The notes: generated by a model from the letters alone, not told the origin. A DNA stretch of 64,000 nucleotides from Cyrtodaria siliqua (GCA_037043455.1 JAWPHD010001813.1:124001-188000); one strand, 5' to 3'; positions 31,690-43,735 are shown, counted from the stretch's first letter. Numbers and translations: made by a program.

Positions 31690-32850
31690 CTGAAACAAGA
31701 GGCCCAAAAGGGGCTGTAGCGCTCTACTGGCTACCCCTGGGGAGGGACAAAATTTGACCCCAGGTTCACCATTTGAACAAACTTGGTAGAGGATTCAACT
31801 GCTGATTAAAAAAAACAAAATTAAACTTCTTGTAGTTTCAGAGAAGAAGATTTTCGAAGTTCTTCCCTATAACTCTAGGTAAAACTGATCCAACAAGGGC
31901 CCCTAAGATCCCAATTTAAGAAACAAGAGACCCAATATCGCTCTACTGGCTATATGGAGTCTGTGGTGGGGAACAAGACATCGATATGCGCAACTAGGCT
32001 TTTTTACTGATCATTCCTGCCAAGTTCACTGAAATCCAGCCAGAGGTTTAGGAAAACTAATCTGGATAAAGTTTGTGTATAAGGGGCCATGGCCTGTATT
32101 CAACCGTAATATGGCGATGATATGACTAGGTTTGGCACTGATAATCCCTACAAAGTTTCGCTGAAATTAGACCAGGGGTTAAGGACAACTAGTCCGGACG
32201 AAGTTTGTGTACTAAAACCTTTAAAGGGCCATAACTCTGCCAAAATCATTTAACCGGAACACGGTGATCATACGGTCAACTAGGATTGATACTGACCATC
32301 TCTGCAAACTTTCATTGACATCCTGCCAAATGAATGCCCTATCGTCTTAGCGAGGCAAAATATAGCATTGTTAACTAAATCAGGGGCCATAACTCTAGTA
32401 TTACTAATCCAATTTGGCCGGTTGTCGAACATGTCCAAGATTTCATTAATTTCATCAACCTGGTAAAGTTTGACAAAGATCGGATAAAAAATGAAAGCCC
32501 TATCATCTTAATGAAACAAAATACAGTATGTTTAACTAAATCAAGGGCCATAACTCTTGTGTTACTAGTCCAATCTCGATGGGTTTTCAAACTTGTCCTA
32601 GTTTTCATTGACTTCATAAGTTTGGTAAAGATCAAATAATAAATGAAGGTGCTAGAGTGTTCACAAGGCTTAATATGGCATTTTTCAGCAAAACAAGGGC
32701 TATAACTCCGGTGAAATTAATTCGATCCGGCTGGTTTTCGAACTTGTAAGAGTATTTATTGTTATAAAGACACTTACAAAGTTTCGTAAATATCCTATTA
32801 ATAATGAAGGCTCTAGAGTGTTTACAAGGCAAATGTTAAATGACGGCCGA
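31690..32850 (+). repeat. Degenerate satellite block ('GGGCCATAACTC' family)
   Basis: Opens with ACAAGAGGCCCAAAAGGGGC and AGCGCTCTACTGGCTA. It continues as units of about 130-150 bp marked by GGGCCATAACTCTG, CCGGCTGGTTTTCGAACTTG, AAGTTTGGTAAAGATCGGAT and ATGAA.GCCCTATCGTCTTA. The same units recur at 57.6-58.2 kb, and part at 32,990-33,093. Confidence 0.8.
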
Positions 32851-33093
32851 ACGACTGACAACTCATCACATCAGCTCAAGAACCAAGGAGTCTTATGAGA
32901 AAAAAACAACAAAAAAAACAACAACTTAAAATAAACATTTAAAAAAAAATAAAAATAAAAACTAATCAAACAAATTAAGATAAAACAATGGTCCGATCTG
33001 GCTGGTTTTCGAACATGTCCGAGCTTTTACCAATATTAACAATCTGAAAAAGTTTGGTAAAGATCGGATGGAAAATGAATGCCCTGTCGTTTT
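32851..33093 (+). repeat. A-rich tract and one more satellite unit
   Basis: An A-rich tract (about 32,895-32,985, AAAACAACAAAAAAAACAACAAC) may be the tail of the preceding element. One further GGTTTTCGAACATGTCCGAG unit follows and is cut by the retroelement fragment. Confidence 0.6.
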
Positions 33094-33690
33094 GGTGGTG
33101 TACCCTTTTACAGTCCGCCACTATGCTTTCCACTTTAATTGTACGATGACCGGACAGGTTGTGGACCCTATGATGACGCCTACCTAAAGCCCATTGGGAC
33201 GGTGGCGTTTGATGTTTGTCCATGATCTTTCTTGTCGTGCCCTTAATGGTTTATTCTCGTACTGCTCTGGGTTCTATTGAGTACCTTCATTGTGGCTTTC
33301 TAGGCTATTGTTTTTTTTGTATTATATTTACACGAGCATATTTGTGTTTTACTTATATTGCCTATTGATGCTGCCTTGTTGGTTAGAGATTAGATCATGG
33401 CGGGGATTTCTTTATGTACACTGTCCTGTTTTAATGGGATGACATTAGGGTTAGTGTTAGGTTTGGTGCACCCTAGAACCGGTTTAAACCCCCCAGTGGC
33501 CTACTTTGCCACTGACCGTTCCAAGTCGGTAGCCCTATTGTCAACCATTTTGTGTTTTTGATGTCGTTTGCAATTATTATTGCTTTTGCCTTCTTGTCTG
33601 TCAGTTTGCGTGTTTGTTTCTGTGTTTTGTGGTTGACTGTCCTCCTTGAATGCTACTTTCCCTGTCCGATCTTTTTATATTTCTTTTAAC
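33094..33690 (+). mobile_element. 3' end of the reverse-transcriptase element (fragment)
   Basis: Matches the last 30 or so codons and the whole 3' tail of the elements at 60.3-60.95 and 62.8-63.4 kb: CCCTTTTACAGT.CGCCACTATGC, TGACCGGACAGG, ATGCTGCCTTGTTGGTTAGAGA, CCACTGACCGTTCCAAG, GGTAGCCCTATTGTCAACC, CTTTCCCTGTCCGAT. Severely 5'-truncated, as expected for a retroposed copy. Confidence 0.85.
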
Positions 33691-34765
33691 GAGGCAACAT
33701 TTAGCATGTTTAATATTGTTCAAGACATGTGGCATCTGTTGTATTAAAAACATTGATATAAAACTACTGACACTGTTTGGTAAAAATCAAATACAAAATG
33801 AAGGTGCTTGAGTGTAACCCTTGGGCAAGGCCAAATGTGACCCCAGGACTACATGTCATATATGAGAGCTGTGTGACTTGTGGTTTCAGAGAAGAAGATT
33901 TTTTTAAAGTTTTTTTTCCTTTTAAAAGCCTATGTAAAACATATGTCTCCTGGGGCAGGGCCAAATGTGACCACAGGGTCACCATTTGACCGCAGGGTCA
34001 CCATTTGAATAAACTTGGTAAAGAACCATAAGCTGATAGTAAATGCAAAATAGTAAACCTCTGGCAAGTTTAGTTTCAGAGAAGAACATTTGTTTCTATA
34101 TAAATCTATTTTCCAAATTTGACACCAGGGTCACCATTTGAAAACAACTTGGTAGAGGACCATAAGCTTATAGCAAATGCAAAATATTAAACCTCTGGCT
34201 CTTGTAGTTTCAGATAAGAAGATAATTTAATTTCTTTCCTATATAAGCCTATGTACAACTGTGACCTCTGGGGCGGGGCCAAATTTGACCCCAGGGTTAC
34301 TGTTTGACAAACTTAGTAGAAAAAATAAACTGATGCTACATGTAATACATGAGAGCTCTGTGTCTTGTGGTTTCAGAGAATTTTTAAGATTTCTTCCTAT
34401 ATAAGTCTATAAAAAACATGCAAAATCTCAATGTACACGCTTTGGACCCCCGGGGCACGGCCTTTGTTACTTGTCTCAGGGACTTCATTTGAACAAATTT
34501 AATACTCTGGGCGTTGGCGATCATTTTAAAAGAAAAACTGTCGTAATCTGTCCAGCGGTTCTTGTGAAGAAGATTTTGTAAGGTTTTGATCATACATTGA
34601 AATGATAGCCATCTTGGATGTCGCGCTGACCTAATGTTAACAAATTTAAAAAGCATTCATGTAAGGATCATCCATGTGAAGTTTGGTAAAGACCACTGAC
34701 GACTGACGAATAGTGATTCCAATAGATCGATGTACAATAGATCAAATTGAGCCCTCAGCTCAGGG
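33691..34765 (+). repeat. Tandem array, about 190-bp unit, four to five degenerate copies
   Basis: Units contain GGGGC.GGGCCAAATGTGACCCCAGGG, TCACCATTTGAA.AAACTTGGTA, ACCATAAGCTGATA, GTTTCAGAGAAGAAGATTTT and CCTATATAAGCCTATGTA. They begin near 33,825, 33,952, 34,110, 34,270 and (decayed) 34,450. The block closes with TTGAGCCCTCAGCTCAGGGGATC. Confidence 0.8.
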
Positions 34766-35432
34766 GATCTAAACAGAACATGGAACGAGGACTACCGTTT
34801 TGATGACATTGACTGCGATCTTTACTTTTTTCTTGAAGCTATGTTGTTGTGGCTTGTGTCATCATGCGTATGAATAAGTGAAATTATGCAATAATACCTC
34901 ATTATATAACTTGACTCTAGGTTAACATAGTGCCTGTACTTAGCAAAAACTGAACGATGTCTTTGTATTTGTTGCCGAAGTAAAAGTAAACATACTCATA
35001 TGTCTCTACTTTTTTTGAAATATGCAACACTAAACCATCAACAAAAAGCAAAGCAAATCTTCCACAGAATATGCATTTCATTATTAAAGGGACTGTTGGT
35101 GATTTTCAAGTTTAGTACGAACGTTGTAAGTCTTATCCTTGAATACAAGTACATACATGAATGATTTAGATTTTCATTTTTGAAATGATAAGCATACTTA
35201 TTGCAGCTGAATCATATACCTATAGCAGTCTTCAAATCTGCCAACCGTACCTTTAAACAAGGGTTTCATGAGAGCATACTGGCTCAGATCAATATAGTAT
35301 CAAATTAAAAGGCATTTATCATAACTGGATTAGACATTTACAAAATATTTTAAAAATGAAATTGTGGGCACATTTCGTAAGTAATGTCAAATTGATACAG
35401 AAAATGTTAACTCATGTTAACGCTTAGAAGAG
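34766..35432. other. No gene recognised
   Basis: AT-rich; contains AAAGGGACTGTTGGTGATTTTC at about 35,085, which may be an end of another dispersed element. Confidence 0.35.
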
Positions 35433-35720
35433 TGTATTTAATCATTTAGAATTATTTTATCTAGAATTTGCTGTATCAGAAAATCAAGAAACCCATTACT
35501 CAATGAGTACTGCAAGACTTAAAAAAAGTGTTTTCTTCAAAACATGGAAATCAGTTTGGCATATATAGGAGACACTCAGTGTATTCTCAGAACACAATTT
35601 TTATTTGATTGCATACTAAAGAATATGTTGAGTGATTACATTACTCATTGAGTAATGAGTTTCTTGATTTCCTGATAAAGTAAATTCTAAATAAAAATAA
35701 TTCTAAAGTGATTTAATAAC
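35433..35720. mobile_element. 288-bp MITE, relative of the one at 4196
   Basis: Ends GTATTTAATCATTTAGAATT and AATTCTAAAGTGATTTAATAAC are inverse. Inside, CAAGAAACCCATTACTCAATGAG and its inverse CTCATTGAGTAATGAGTTTCTTG form subterminal inverted repeats, and GTGTATTCTCAGAACACAAT is shared with the 4.2-kb element. Confidence 0.75.
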
Positions 35721-36044
35721 ATGCGTTAAATGATTGTTTGTAAGATACAAACAATTCCAACAATAATTCATGTTATTAATTGTTATCTTTTAAATGTTTT
35801 AAATGTCAGAACAGATGCTAGGATTGCAAGAAAAGGTTGGTAGAAATAAGTGGCATATACCTAATTCAATGTTCAGAGATGAATTCAATCTGAATTTTTA
35901 AAATTGGTTACTAATCTCTTAAAAACATACATTTTACATATTTTTATTTTTTGGTAAAACATGACATGTAAAGCAATGTGCCCATTAATAAACACGTAAT
36001 TGAAAATCTGGTCGAAAAATCAATGATGCTTCTTATGCTATTTT
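35721..36044. other. No gene recognised
   Basis: AT-rich, nothing notable. Confidence 0.4.
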
Positions 36045-36240
36045 TAGCTTTGGAGGATATCTTGGATTTCACATCAACGTGATATTTTTCTAAGTTCAAC
36101 TAGACGTTATGGGCAACATTCCTGTAAAGTTTCATGAAAATCCGTCAAGTAGTTTCAGAGGAATAATCACCACAAACAAAATTTTACGGACGGACGTACG
36201 GACGGAAGGAGAGACGACGGACGCCGCACCACGTCATGAT
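36045..36240 (+). repeat. 3' end of a dispersed repeat (GGACGGACG tail)
   Basis: GTTTCATGAAAATCCGTCAAGTAGTTTCAGAGG followed by TTTTACGGACGGACGTACGGACGG and GACGACGGACGCCGCACCA: the typical end of a satellite-bearing element family. Confidence 0.6.
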
Positions 36241-37555
36241 CTTTGATCAAGAGCTAAACAATGAACATTTAAAAATGTATTTTTACATTTGTGTTCTTTT
36301 TGTTTTACATACTTTACTTTTTTTTGTTTACATTTGTTAACCTTTTTTTCGCTTTTGTCGCATATGTAACCGTTTTTACATTTTAGACATTTTTCACGTT
36401 TGAGGTTCCTACATCCGCTAATCATCGTCTTTTCGCCCGGCTACCCTCTTTATAGCGTCTTTTCGACTGCTATAAATTAGCGGGACACTAACAATTACAA
36501 TTAACAAGGTTTGCTAACAATTAAACAATTATTTTCAAACAAGCAAACAAACAGATCATCTAAAATGTAATATTCTAAGCTACATTGTATCAATATATTG
36601 CATATTTTTTTAATGTTTACTGTGAAGTTTCTCATTTGACTTTTGACTTATAACTTTATCCTTATCTCAGACCAGATCTCCCAGCAAGGCACATGATGTC
36701 TGCAATAAAACTGAGATCATATTTCAATGGCCAGTTATGCTGACACTTATCAATTATCTGTATTGGCTATCATGCTGTGCCGGCCAAGAAATAGGAATCC
36801 GTTGGTTTTCTGGTCTTGTGAAACAAACTGTATACACAGATCCGAGCCGTCAGTCAAATCCAATTAACACCTACTTGTCAGAAGCCACATGACCAATGGT
36901 GCCTCTTACCTCTTATGCGTCTTATCAGAGATTGATTACAAAATGAGGCAGTGTTTGTGTTTACTAAGGGCTACGCCAGTCTGTCCCACAAATATGTTGT
37001 TTTTTCATATATCTGTATAGAGATTTAGATATTTTCATATAACTTCAAAATTAGATCTGCAATTTTGCTCAAATTTAGGTAGTTATTAAAATAGACACAT
37101 GATTTGTGTAGTAATCTTTACAATTAATAAAGAATTGCATATGCAAATGAAGTGGATGGAGCTAAGAGCAATCGTCGGAACTATACATTGACTACACATT
37201 TTAGTTCGTATCAAACCACGTTTATTATCAAATATTTGATAAGCATGCGCAGACGGCAACAATCTTCGTTATATTTCATTGCAAATATTTAAATTATCGT
37301 AATTAAAAGTGAGAGAAATAACATAATTAAGCGTACATGCTGATATTCTAAACAGAAGCTCTTAGAATGAATAACGACGTGCGGGAGGAACTGTTAAATT
37401 CATCAATGTAATCAGATATATTGATATCAAGTATAAATTCGTAGGGGAATACATTATTGACTTTGATAATTTGATCGAACCGAAATCTACTTATATAGTG
37501 AGAGATATTAACTCGGAACACGTGTCCCGACTACGTGTAGAAATGTTAAAAAAAT
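36241..37555. other. No gene recognised
   Basis: AT-rich. A T-rich tract of TTTACAT-like words at 36,270-36,400 produces a Cys/Lys-rich frame on the minus strand that I regard as an artefact. Confidence 0.4.
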
Positions 37556-37953
37556 GTGTCTATTCCATTTAATGCTGCACCAATGATTGTTTTGGCAATT
37601 GATGAGACGGCTGCGTCGGTTATTAGAAAAAGGGGTCTCTTCTGTTCTTGCAATGGCATGGTGCTGGATGGGAACCGTTGCCTTAGATCCATTCAGAAGA
37701 CAATGCTTATACGTGGGGAGTATGTCAGCAAAAACGTAACGAGCCACGTTTATGTCAATAATACGACTGACGAAGAGCTAACGCTTGGCGTTAACAACAA
37801 TAGACACAATGAAAAGTGTACATATGACAGACGACTGTGAAAATGCGTGCCTTTTCCGAAGGATTGTTAAAATACCAGATGAAAACGATGTGACTGTCGC
37901 CATCACAGAAAAAGAATTGCGCAGAATGTATACTATTTTGGGTGCTACAACGG
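37556..37953 (+). other. Possible coding remnant with a splice-donor-like end
   Basis: Composition is less AT-rich than the flanks. One frame (37,556-37,840) reads IPFNAAPMIVLAIDETAASV and RKRGLFCSCNGMVLDG; an overlapping one (to 38,054) reads FRRIVKIPDENDVTVAITEK and LRRMYTILGATT, followed by GGTAAG at 37,953. A single frameshift would join them. Neither has an ATG start and I recognise no family. The minus strand is also partly open, so the coding strand is uncertain. Confidence 0.2.
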
Positions 37954-37954
37954 T

Positions 37955-38420
37955 AAGATCTCATATGGATTATTTAATCTTTATTCACTTTGTCGGTCAA
38001 TTGTACCCATATGTAACAAACTATTTTATTGTTAATCGTGGTGCAGTTATTTAGATGCTCCTCTTATCTTGTATGTCCAGAGAACCAACATGCAGAATGA
38101 TAGAAATCAATTAGATTTATTCCGTAGTAGTTTTGTAAAACATATCTGAAATATGTTAACATAACATGTTTTTAAAACGATGCTGGTTTTTGGTAATTGT
38201 TTTTTTTATAACGAAAATGACAATTTGTGGATAGGGGAAGGGGTTATGAAGCCGAAAAGTGGAATATGCCAACTTAAAGCTGTGTTAGCAGTATTCAAGT
38301 ACCAATTCTCATTGGCCATGACAAGCAATTTAAAGACTAAAATAAATGTTTTATGGTCTATGTAAGAACGCTAACATCACATAACGACATGATTATGGGT
38401 GCCGTTTTTTCAAATCCACG
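37955..38420. other. No gene recognised
   Basis: AT-rich, nothing notable. Confidence 0.35.
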
Positions 38421-38765
38421 TTTGTGATATCACTCGTACGAATAGGTGATAGCTCTTATTGGAATATATGATATCCCTTATTTGAATGAGTGATATCATG
38501 CATTGAAAATGAGTGAGTGACACAATATATTCAAATGATGTGATATCATTCAATCGAATAGGTGATATCAGCCATTCAATAGGTGGTATTACTCATTCAA
38601 TAGGTGATATCACTCATTCATTGTGAAAGGGTGATATCACATATTCGAATAAGTGATATCACTTATTTGAATGAGTGTATCGTTTTCGAATAGGTTAGGT
38701 GATATCATGTATTAAGAATTGAATCAGTAATATAACTCATTTGAATGGGTGAATCAGATTAGTGA
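38421..38765. repeat. Minisatellite with a TGATATCA palindromic core
   Basis: About a dozen units of 25-32 bp around GAATAGGTGATATCACTCATT. The core TGATATCA is self-complementary, and the flanking ATTCGAATAAG/CTTATTTGAAT words are inverse of each other, so adjacent units can pair. Units drift toward both ends. Confidence 0.85.
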
Positions 38766-39607
38766 TATTACAAACACTTTGATTAAAAAGCTGAACGGCG
38801 CCCCATACATGCTAACCCAGCCATCTATCAATATATTCTATCTAAATAATGCTATTTACGTTATAATAAATCCAGCTCTAACTGTTCATGCTGGATAAAG
38901 CATGTTTAAAAATATACATATATAAAAGTTATATAAACGTAATGCATACACGCAAAGTGTATTCAAAGAAACTGTTAACATACAATTAAGTCATAAACAC
39001 ACGTACACCGTTATGTGTAACATGGTAGTTGGTAGCATACGGCCATTACGCGTATGTAGGTAATTAGTTTGTAATGCTATTACCTTTCTTTAAACTAACG
39101 GCACTTGATTTTTGCAACGTTCCTTAATGACGTCAATTAGAAAATAAGAAGAGTGAAATAAAGCTGATGCCACGCTTTTTTTATTTGACAACACATGTAG
39201 TGAAATAACTGTAGTGCAATATAGATATAGAAATCGAACAGGAAAATCAGCATTCAAGGACGACAAGTTAAACACACGCATATTTGTATATCTTTGGTTA
39301 ATGTATGCGGAATGTAAATATGTTTGAACACTTTCTTTATACTTTTATTTTCTATATACATGTATTAACAGTCAACATCGCTAGATAATTGAATAAGATG
39401 CATTCGCAATTTTCATAGGCTATTGATGAAATACAAGTTCAACTCTTTTTAGGGATTTAACTAACATATTTTAGTTGTGTAGCATTTGTATTGCGAAACA
39501 TGTCGATTGTTAATTGTGTACAGGAACATCGTCTAAGAGTATGTGCCTCATCTCACAGATAAAGTAAATTGTTTCTGAATAATAAAAGTATGTGCAGGTA
39601 ACAGAAA
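38766..39607. other. No gene recognised
   Basis: AT-rich; open frames are short and unremarkable. Confidence 0.4.
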
Positions 39608-39720
39608 CAGGTGTTGTTTATATAGTGTCATTCCCTTGTTTGAACACTTATATTACATGCTCCTACACAGGTGTTGTTTATATAGTGTCACACCCTTGTT
39701 TGAACACTTAGATTATAGGT
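39608..39720 (+). repeat. 59-bp direct tandem duplication
   Basis: ACAGGTGTTGTTTATATAGT..CCCTTGTTTGAACACTTA occurs twice in a row with a few substitutions. Confidence 0.85.
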
Positions 39721-40963
39721 TTAGAGCTTAATCTCTGAGGTGAAGCCACTCGTATGGTATAGGTAACCTAAACACGATGTATATATCGATACCTAATTCT
39801 CTATTAGAGTATAGGGGTAGATATAAATGTCGAACAGGAATTGTAGCATTCAAGGACCACAGTTTACCAACAAGCATAGAAACAGACAATAATTACAAAG
39901 GTCAATTAAAGGTAAGATTTGACATCATCACAAACAAAAAAGGATTGACAATAGAAATACAGTTGATGATAAGTATGTAAATACATGTACACTAAATATT
40001 AATTTATTATCTAACTGATTTGAATTAAATATCGGTTGCAATATCGTTAATAAAACGCTTGTCATTAATATATGACATGTATTATATTAATAATATAATA
40101 ATTATGTGTTACAGTTAATGCACACATTTAACTGACCATCGAATGTAAGAATACATATATAATTGTCAGTATAATGTATAATTAGGAGAGTGTCCTGTTA
40201 GCTCAACGTTCATGCCATGGCCCAACATACAAAAAAATGCTTACACTAACATAGACACATATATCACACGCATTCAGTTGCAACCTAACAGGTTTTATGA
40301 CGCAACACATGATCAGTTCTTATTCATAGCATAGCATAGCATGATTAATTAACATGACGCCAGTACTTATATATATCCGCTGTATTGTTGATGTTGGAGT
40401 AGTAGGTTGGATTATAATACAGTTGCACGTACTATTGTTTATCGGAGGTATCGTATTGCTTTGATTGGTTAAATAGATAAATGATAAACAACTGCTAATT
40501 CCATAGGAAACAATAAATACTTCCGAGATTTGGATAATGCGTTCTCATCGGTTCTTATCAGAAACAGTTTGCTTCGCATTTTAAGGTGGTAGAGATAATT
40601 GATGTAAAACGTTTGTCTTAGTTTACTATTAGCGTCATTTTTCGCTTGACGTCCCTTGGGGGGAAAAAAAGGTTGAAAAAATATGGTAGAGAAATAAAAG
40701 TACAACTCGAAACAGTACTCGAAGGTGTTACGAAGACAATAGTAAGAATAATAACTGCTTAATATTAGCTTAACGTAACTTAAAGTCAAACGCTTAGCAA
40801 TCATTATTATAGGAGAGTAGGCATTTCCAGTAGATAGAGTTAAAAGTTTAATGTATAACCATATCCGAAAGTTGTGCAAAATTAGAATTACTTACAATCG
40901 TAGACTGTGTTCACTCAATTAATTATGTATCTTATTCTAAAGGCTGTTTTTCAACGAAACATA
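39721..40963. other. No gene recognised
   Basis: AT-rich. The minus-strand frame at 40,469-40,879 (136 codons) is the longest here, but has no motif I know and is rich in Leu/Phe/Ile/Tyr, as expected from composition. Confidence 0.4.
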
Positions 40964-41446
40964 AGCGACTGAATTCAGCCAGTATCATTCAACCTGTGAT
41001 TGATGGTGGTCTTAAGCCAAATAATAAAAAAAAACATATACTACTGACTCTTATCTCATACATGTAGCTGTTTTTCATTTTTAGCGGCTGAATTCAGCCA
41101 GTGGTTTTAGACAAATATGCTTACGGTTGGTTTATTTAAAACTCCAGTTACTGAACAGTTATTGTTGTTGAATATACTCTGCCGACGAACCATAAGCGAT
41201 TGAATTCCGCCAGTACCTGTGTGTGGTTAAAGTATCATACAGGAAAGGTGAAGTAAAAGATCAGCGGAGAAAATAAAACATTTTTTTGGAAGCTCTTTTT
41301 CTCTTTACCTGGCTGAATTCAGCCAGCATTGATAAGAAGATAATAGAAAGTTAGGTAAAATAAAACAAGTTCAATTGCAAGTTCCAAAGCATCGCTAATT
41401 AATAATTCACTGTTTACTCCATCTGAGAATGGCTGAATTAAGTCAA
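40964..41446. repeat. Five regularly spaced TGGCTGAATTCAGCCA palindromes
   Basis: The 18-bp perfect palindrome CTGGCTGAATTCAGCCAG is at 41,309-41,326. Variants centre on GAATTC at 40,971, 41,090, 41,202 and 41,315, with a weaker GAATTA at 41,435. Spacings are 119, 112, 113 and 120 bp. The DNA between sites is mostly dissimilar, although CGAAACATAAGCGA recurs before sites 1 and 3. Confidence 0.75.
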
Positions 41447-42432
41447 TTATCTCTAGGGTAGCACTGTTTGCTTGTATACAGAGCTAAATTGAGAAAAAAA
41501 CTTAAGTTTTAGTGAACTAAATTGCTAGCTTTCCAACTATTGCAGTAAATTCTCGCAATTTTGGCCCAATCAGAAAAGGGTAAAACCAAATGAGAACGTG
41601 TTGTAAGCATTTTTCATTATCGTTGCATAAATAACAGTCTCAGTCGGTTACAATCGGTGAGTTTTGTCTAAGATTTTATGTTTTAACGGAAAATCATAAA
41701 AAATGCGTGATTTAAATATGTGTAACTGTCACTTATAACGTATGCATTTAAAAATAATACCCAATTTCATGCGGTTCGCTTTAAATTGAATTAAGTTCGT
41801 ACCATTTACCAATGTTTAATCTATTGTTTCTATTTCCGTAGAGTATTACTTAAAACCAAATAAGTCCACTAAATACATATCACACTTGATTAAAACTGTG
41901 TTTGTTATTTAAATATGATCGCATGTTTCATTTTAAGACGAAAAATATAAAAAACAAAATTTGTGAATTGTATTGCTCGCAATAACAGATAACATGACAT
42001 TTTGCTCGTATTTTACCGGCGATTTTATACATTACCCAAATTAAGCATTTTATCCATATTTTGTAAGACCCTTTAAATTAATAAAGTTAAGGCTTTTTCA
42101 TTTATTTCAGCCTTCGCGTTTCAAAGAAAGCTTTACCTTTCTTATAACATATTTATTGCATTTATATCAATACATCTGCTTATCTGCTAACCAAAATAAC
42201 CTCGAGGCAACTCCTACCGAGGCATCTCCGAGGCAGGTTCCTCAGTGTGAACTGCCTCAGTGTGCCTCAATGTAGCTACGGGCCTGATAAACGAGGTACC
42301 TATTTGGGAACGCGAATGTAATGCGTGAGTCCGGAGAGAACACGCTTACTTTCTTGTTTTTCATCTTATCTACAGTAGGAACGCCACGGACCTATAACAT
42401 ATCATTTCTGTTGGCATTTTTACTCCGCGAAC
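41447..42432. other. No gene recognised
   Basis: AT-rich. CCTCGAGGCAACTCC..CCGAGGCATCTCCGAGGCAGG at 42,200-42,240 is a small GAGGCA-repeat patch. Confidence 0.4.
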
Positions 42433-42672
42433 ATGGACTATTTCTTTGTATTTTACGGACAATTTTACGAATTTTCAATTAAAACAGTCGCCATTATTTT
42501 ACACCCGAAATTGGGCGCGCTACGTCGGCGAGCACTACGGGTACCTATGGAGTCTGACATTACGCGTACAGTGTTTCATACCATAGATTATGTAAAAACG
42601 AATACCTTACCGGACGAAATAACGTCCCATTATGTGTCAACACGGTGCAGTGTTGTTGATAGGTCATCGTGA
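42433..42672 (+). CDS. Hypothetical ORF, 79 codons
   Basis: Starts at an ATG in good context (GCGAACATGGAC), has a hydrophobic N-terminal third (MDYFFVFYGQFYEFSIKTVA) and then a basic patch (GALRRRALR). GC and CpG are higher than in the flanks. No homologue recognised; it could be a small secreted or membrane protein, a first exon or chance. Confidence 0.2.
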   Translation: MDYFFVFYGQFYEFSIKTVAIILHPKLGALRRRALRVPMESDITRTVFHTIDYVKTNTLPDEITSHYVSTRCSVVDRSS

Positions 42673-42989
42673 CATAACTTGACACGCGACATTTATTGAC
42701 ATGTTGGTGCAAATTTTATTTGGGATTACTATCAGCGGCTAGAGGTCCATTATCAAGGTATTTGTTATGTCATTAAAATTTGTTTGGTAATAAACAGTAC
42801 ACACCACTTTTAGATCGTACATATTTAGACATTGGACAAATATAGTGCCTAAAAAGTGGTGTATAATGTATAATAGAAAGTTCATAATCACTATAAATCT
42901 TTTTCGTGTACTCCGATCTTTCCAGTAACTGGATGTACTGTAAACTGTAGAACGTTTCGTGGAATAAAACAATTACTAGTAGAAATGCT

Positions 42990-43120
42990 ATCACTGTCCC
43001 CGCAACCCCCGGCCCTACCCCACCCAAGTGTGTGTGTGGGGGTGTGGGGGTGTGGGGAGGCGTAGATGGAGCTTGCGTACCGAAAACAAGGAGGAAACTA
43101 GAAACCCCGTCCACCCCCAC
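42990..43120. repeat. C-rich/G-rich tract with quadruplex potential
   Basis: CCCCCGGCCCTACCCCACCC is followed immediately by GTGTGTGTGGGGGTGTGGGGG..GTGGGG, then CCACCCCCACCCC at 43,110. Adjacent C- and G-rich runs can form a hairpin or a G4/i-motif. Confidence 0.7.
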
Positions 43121-43699
43121 CCCTCAGATACATGAATGTAAATTGTTAGCGTTGTCTCGATATCGTTATCCTATTTTTTTGCACATTCGTGAATACATAA
43201 CCCGATACAACTACCATTGAAACAATGTAAACTGCCATTGACATATGATTGAAATCTCGGTCAGATTCATATTTATGTACAGTAGAGTTTTGAGACAATG
43301 AAGTGATTTTGAATTTACATTTATTTACATTTACTAAATACTATCTGTTGCGAAAAGAAAACGCGCCAAATTTCGAGGAAGTATACTTCACTTAAATCTG
43401 CATCCAGTGTGTCTTAAAAGAAATGACTATTCCGTGGGCTGGAAATATGCTGTGAAAGTGGAACAATGGTTTTAATGGATCTCCAATTCAGGCTACTTTA
43501 TATTTTACATGTATAATGAATGATGAGAGATGTTGTTATTAAATTAAGCGTGTAATTGAGCAGAAGTAGTATTCAGGCTTTATTCAGTTAAGTTCTTCTT
43601 ATTTTCGTTTCTTTTTTAAATATGTTACATTATGTATAACAAGGGATAAACTATGTCTGTTTGATCATTGACATTGGATTGATGTTGTTTTTCAGAGAG
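43121..43699. other. No gene recognised
   Basis: AT-rich, ending in a pyrimidine-rich GTTTTTCAG. Confidence 0.35.
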
Positions 43700-43735
43700 G
43701 CCTCACATGTGAATCGTGCCCTTGAGCAGCTCTAA
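43700..43735 (+). CDS. Possible terminal coding exon (ASHVNRALEQL*)
   Basis: A pyrimidine tract and TTTTTCAGAGAG acceptor precede GCC TCA CAT GTG AAT CGT, which encodes ASHVNRALEQL and then TAA. The start can be at one of three AGs. No upstream exon is recognised. Compare 45,272. Confidence 0.2.
   Translation, partial: ASHVNRALEQL

Noticed and set aside
36234..36425. Lys/Cys-rich 63-codon minus-strand ORF resembling a metallothionein-like or zinc-ribbon peptide.
   Set aside because: Generated by a T-rich TTTACAT-type tract on plus; Cys spacing is irregular and no start context is convincing.
38421..41446. CRISPR-like arrays at 38.4 and 41.0 kb.
   Set aside because: Units are palindromic minisatellite or widely spaced palindromes in eukaryotic DNA; no spacers of constant length and no cas genes.
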